DNA from: Cyanobacteria bacterium UBA11370 | GTDB lineage: Bacteria > Cyanobacteriota > Cyanobacteriia > Cyanobacteriales > Coleofasciculaceae | Length of the DNA: 5,177 bases | Direction of reading: 5' to 3' | Assembly: GCA_003486645.1 (NCBI GenBank) | Contig: DNGI01000385.1 | Coordinates: 7,506 to 12,682 of the forward strand | Shown: piece after piece, positions 5,120 to 5,177 of the stretch | Numbering within the stretch: the stretch's first letter is position 1 | Layout of the letters: each line of letters starts with the position of its first letter | Made by a program: the position numbers and the translations under genes | The notes under the pieces: generated by a model | What the model was told of the DNA's origin: nothing | The model's input: the letters and a program-made list of their open reading frames with translations, nothing else | Databases searched by the model: none

Positions 5120-5177
5120 GACTTAGGCTGGTAAGCACGGCCTCAACGAACTTTGCTGAAGCTCCGTGTCTTTAGAC

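Larger units (their letters stand above)
4811..5177. other. Hairpin-rich region upstream of thiE
   Basis: Apart from the thiE ribosome-binding site I find no supportable gene in these 367 bases. The stretch is packed with inverted repeats: 4839-4856, 4871-4884, a four-hairpin cluster at 4904-4971, 5017-5029, 5091-5119 and an incomplete one at 5168-5177. It could be a structured 5' leader of the thiE-thiS mRNA, or the end of a non-autonomous or decayed IS200/IS605-type element, whose ends and omega RNA are hairpin-rich. A TPP riboswitch does not fit. All plus-strand frames are broken by stops. I could not see a clear -35/-10 pair for thiE. Confidence 0.55.

Overview
The window looks like chromosomal DNA of a cyanobacterium, probably a filamentous one. 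Two perfect HIP1 octamers (GCGATCGC at 625-632 and 4032-4039) lie inside genes, thiE carries the N-terminal extension typical of cyanobacteria, and most starts lack a Shine-Dalgarno sequence. The exact genus cannot be read from the sequence.

Layout, left to right. Positions 1-77 are a pyrimidine-rich stretch with degenerate CTTGTCTTC units. On the minus strand follow a small Nudix hydrolase (78-515) and, upstream of it in transcription order, a full-length cytoplasmic prolyl oligopeptidase (611-2677) with an intact Ser-Asp-His triad. Positions 2678-3097 form a divergent intergenic region. It holds a good extended -10 promoter reading rightwards and GGTTAAT-type direct repeats, and it ends at a small plus-strand gene (3098-3433) of unknown function with four cysteines in its N-terminal third. 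Convergent to that gene is a two-gene minus-strand thiamin operon: thiE (3722-4810), encoding an HMP-P kinase (ThiD2-like) domain fused to thiamin-phosphate synthase, and thiS (3490-3729), encoding the sulfur carrier. The two overlap by 8 bases. The last 367 bases (4811-5177) have no convincing gene. They contain the strong ribosome-binding site of thiE and a dense series of hairpins.

How the genes fit together: ThiS, once thiocarboxylated, supplies sulfur for the thiazole. The ThiD2-ThiE fusion phosphorylates HMP-P and joins HMP-PP to the thiazole phosphate. The overlap suggests translational coupling of a carrier protein to the enzyme that consumes the finished thiazole. The peptidase and the Nudix enzyme are housekeeping or turnover functions with no visible link to thiamin.

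The points most worth a second look are these. The ThiS reading frame runs six residues past the glycine tail that must be C-terminal for sulfur transfer. The hairpin cluster upstream of thiE contains two mirror-paired hairpin types, one of which has a GCAA (GNRA) tetraloop only when read as minus-strand RNA. Faint hints of an IS200/IS605-type tnpB end lie at the right edge. No clearly new multi-gene system is visible.
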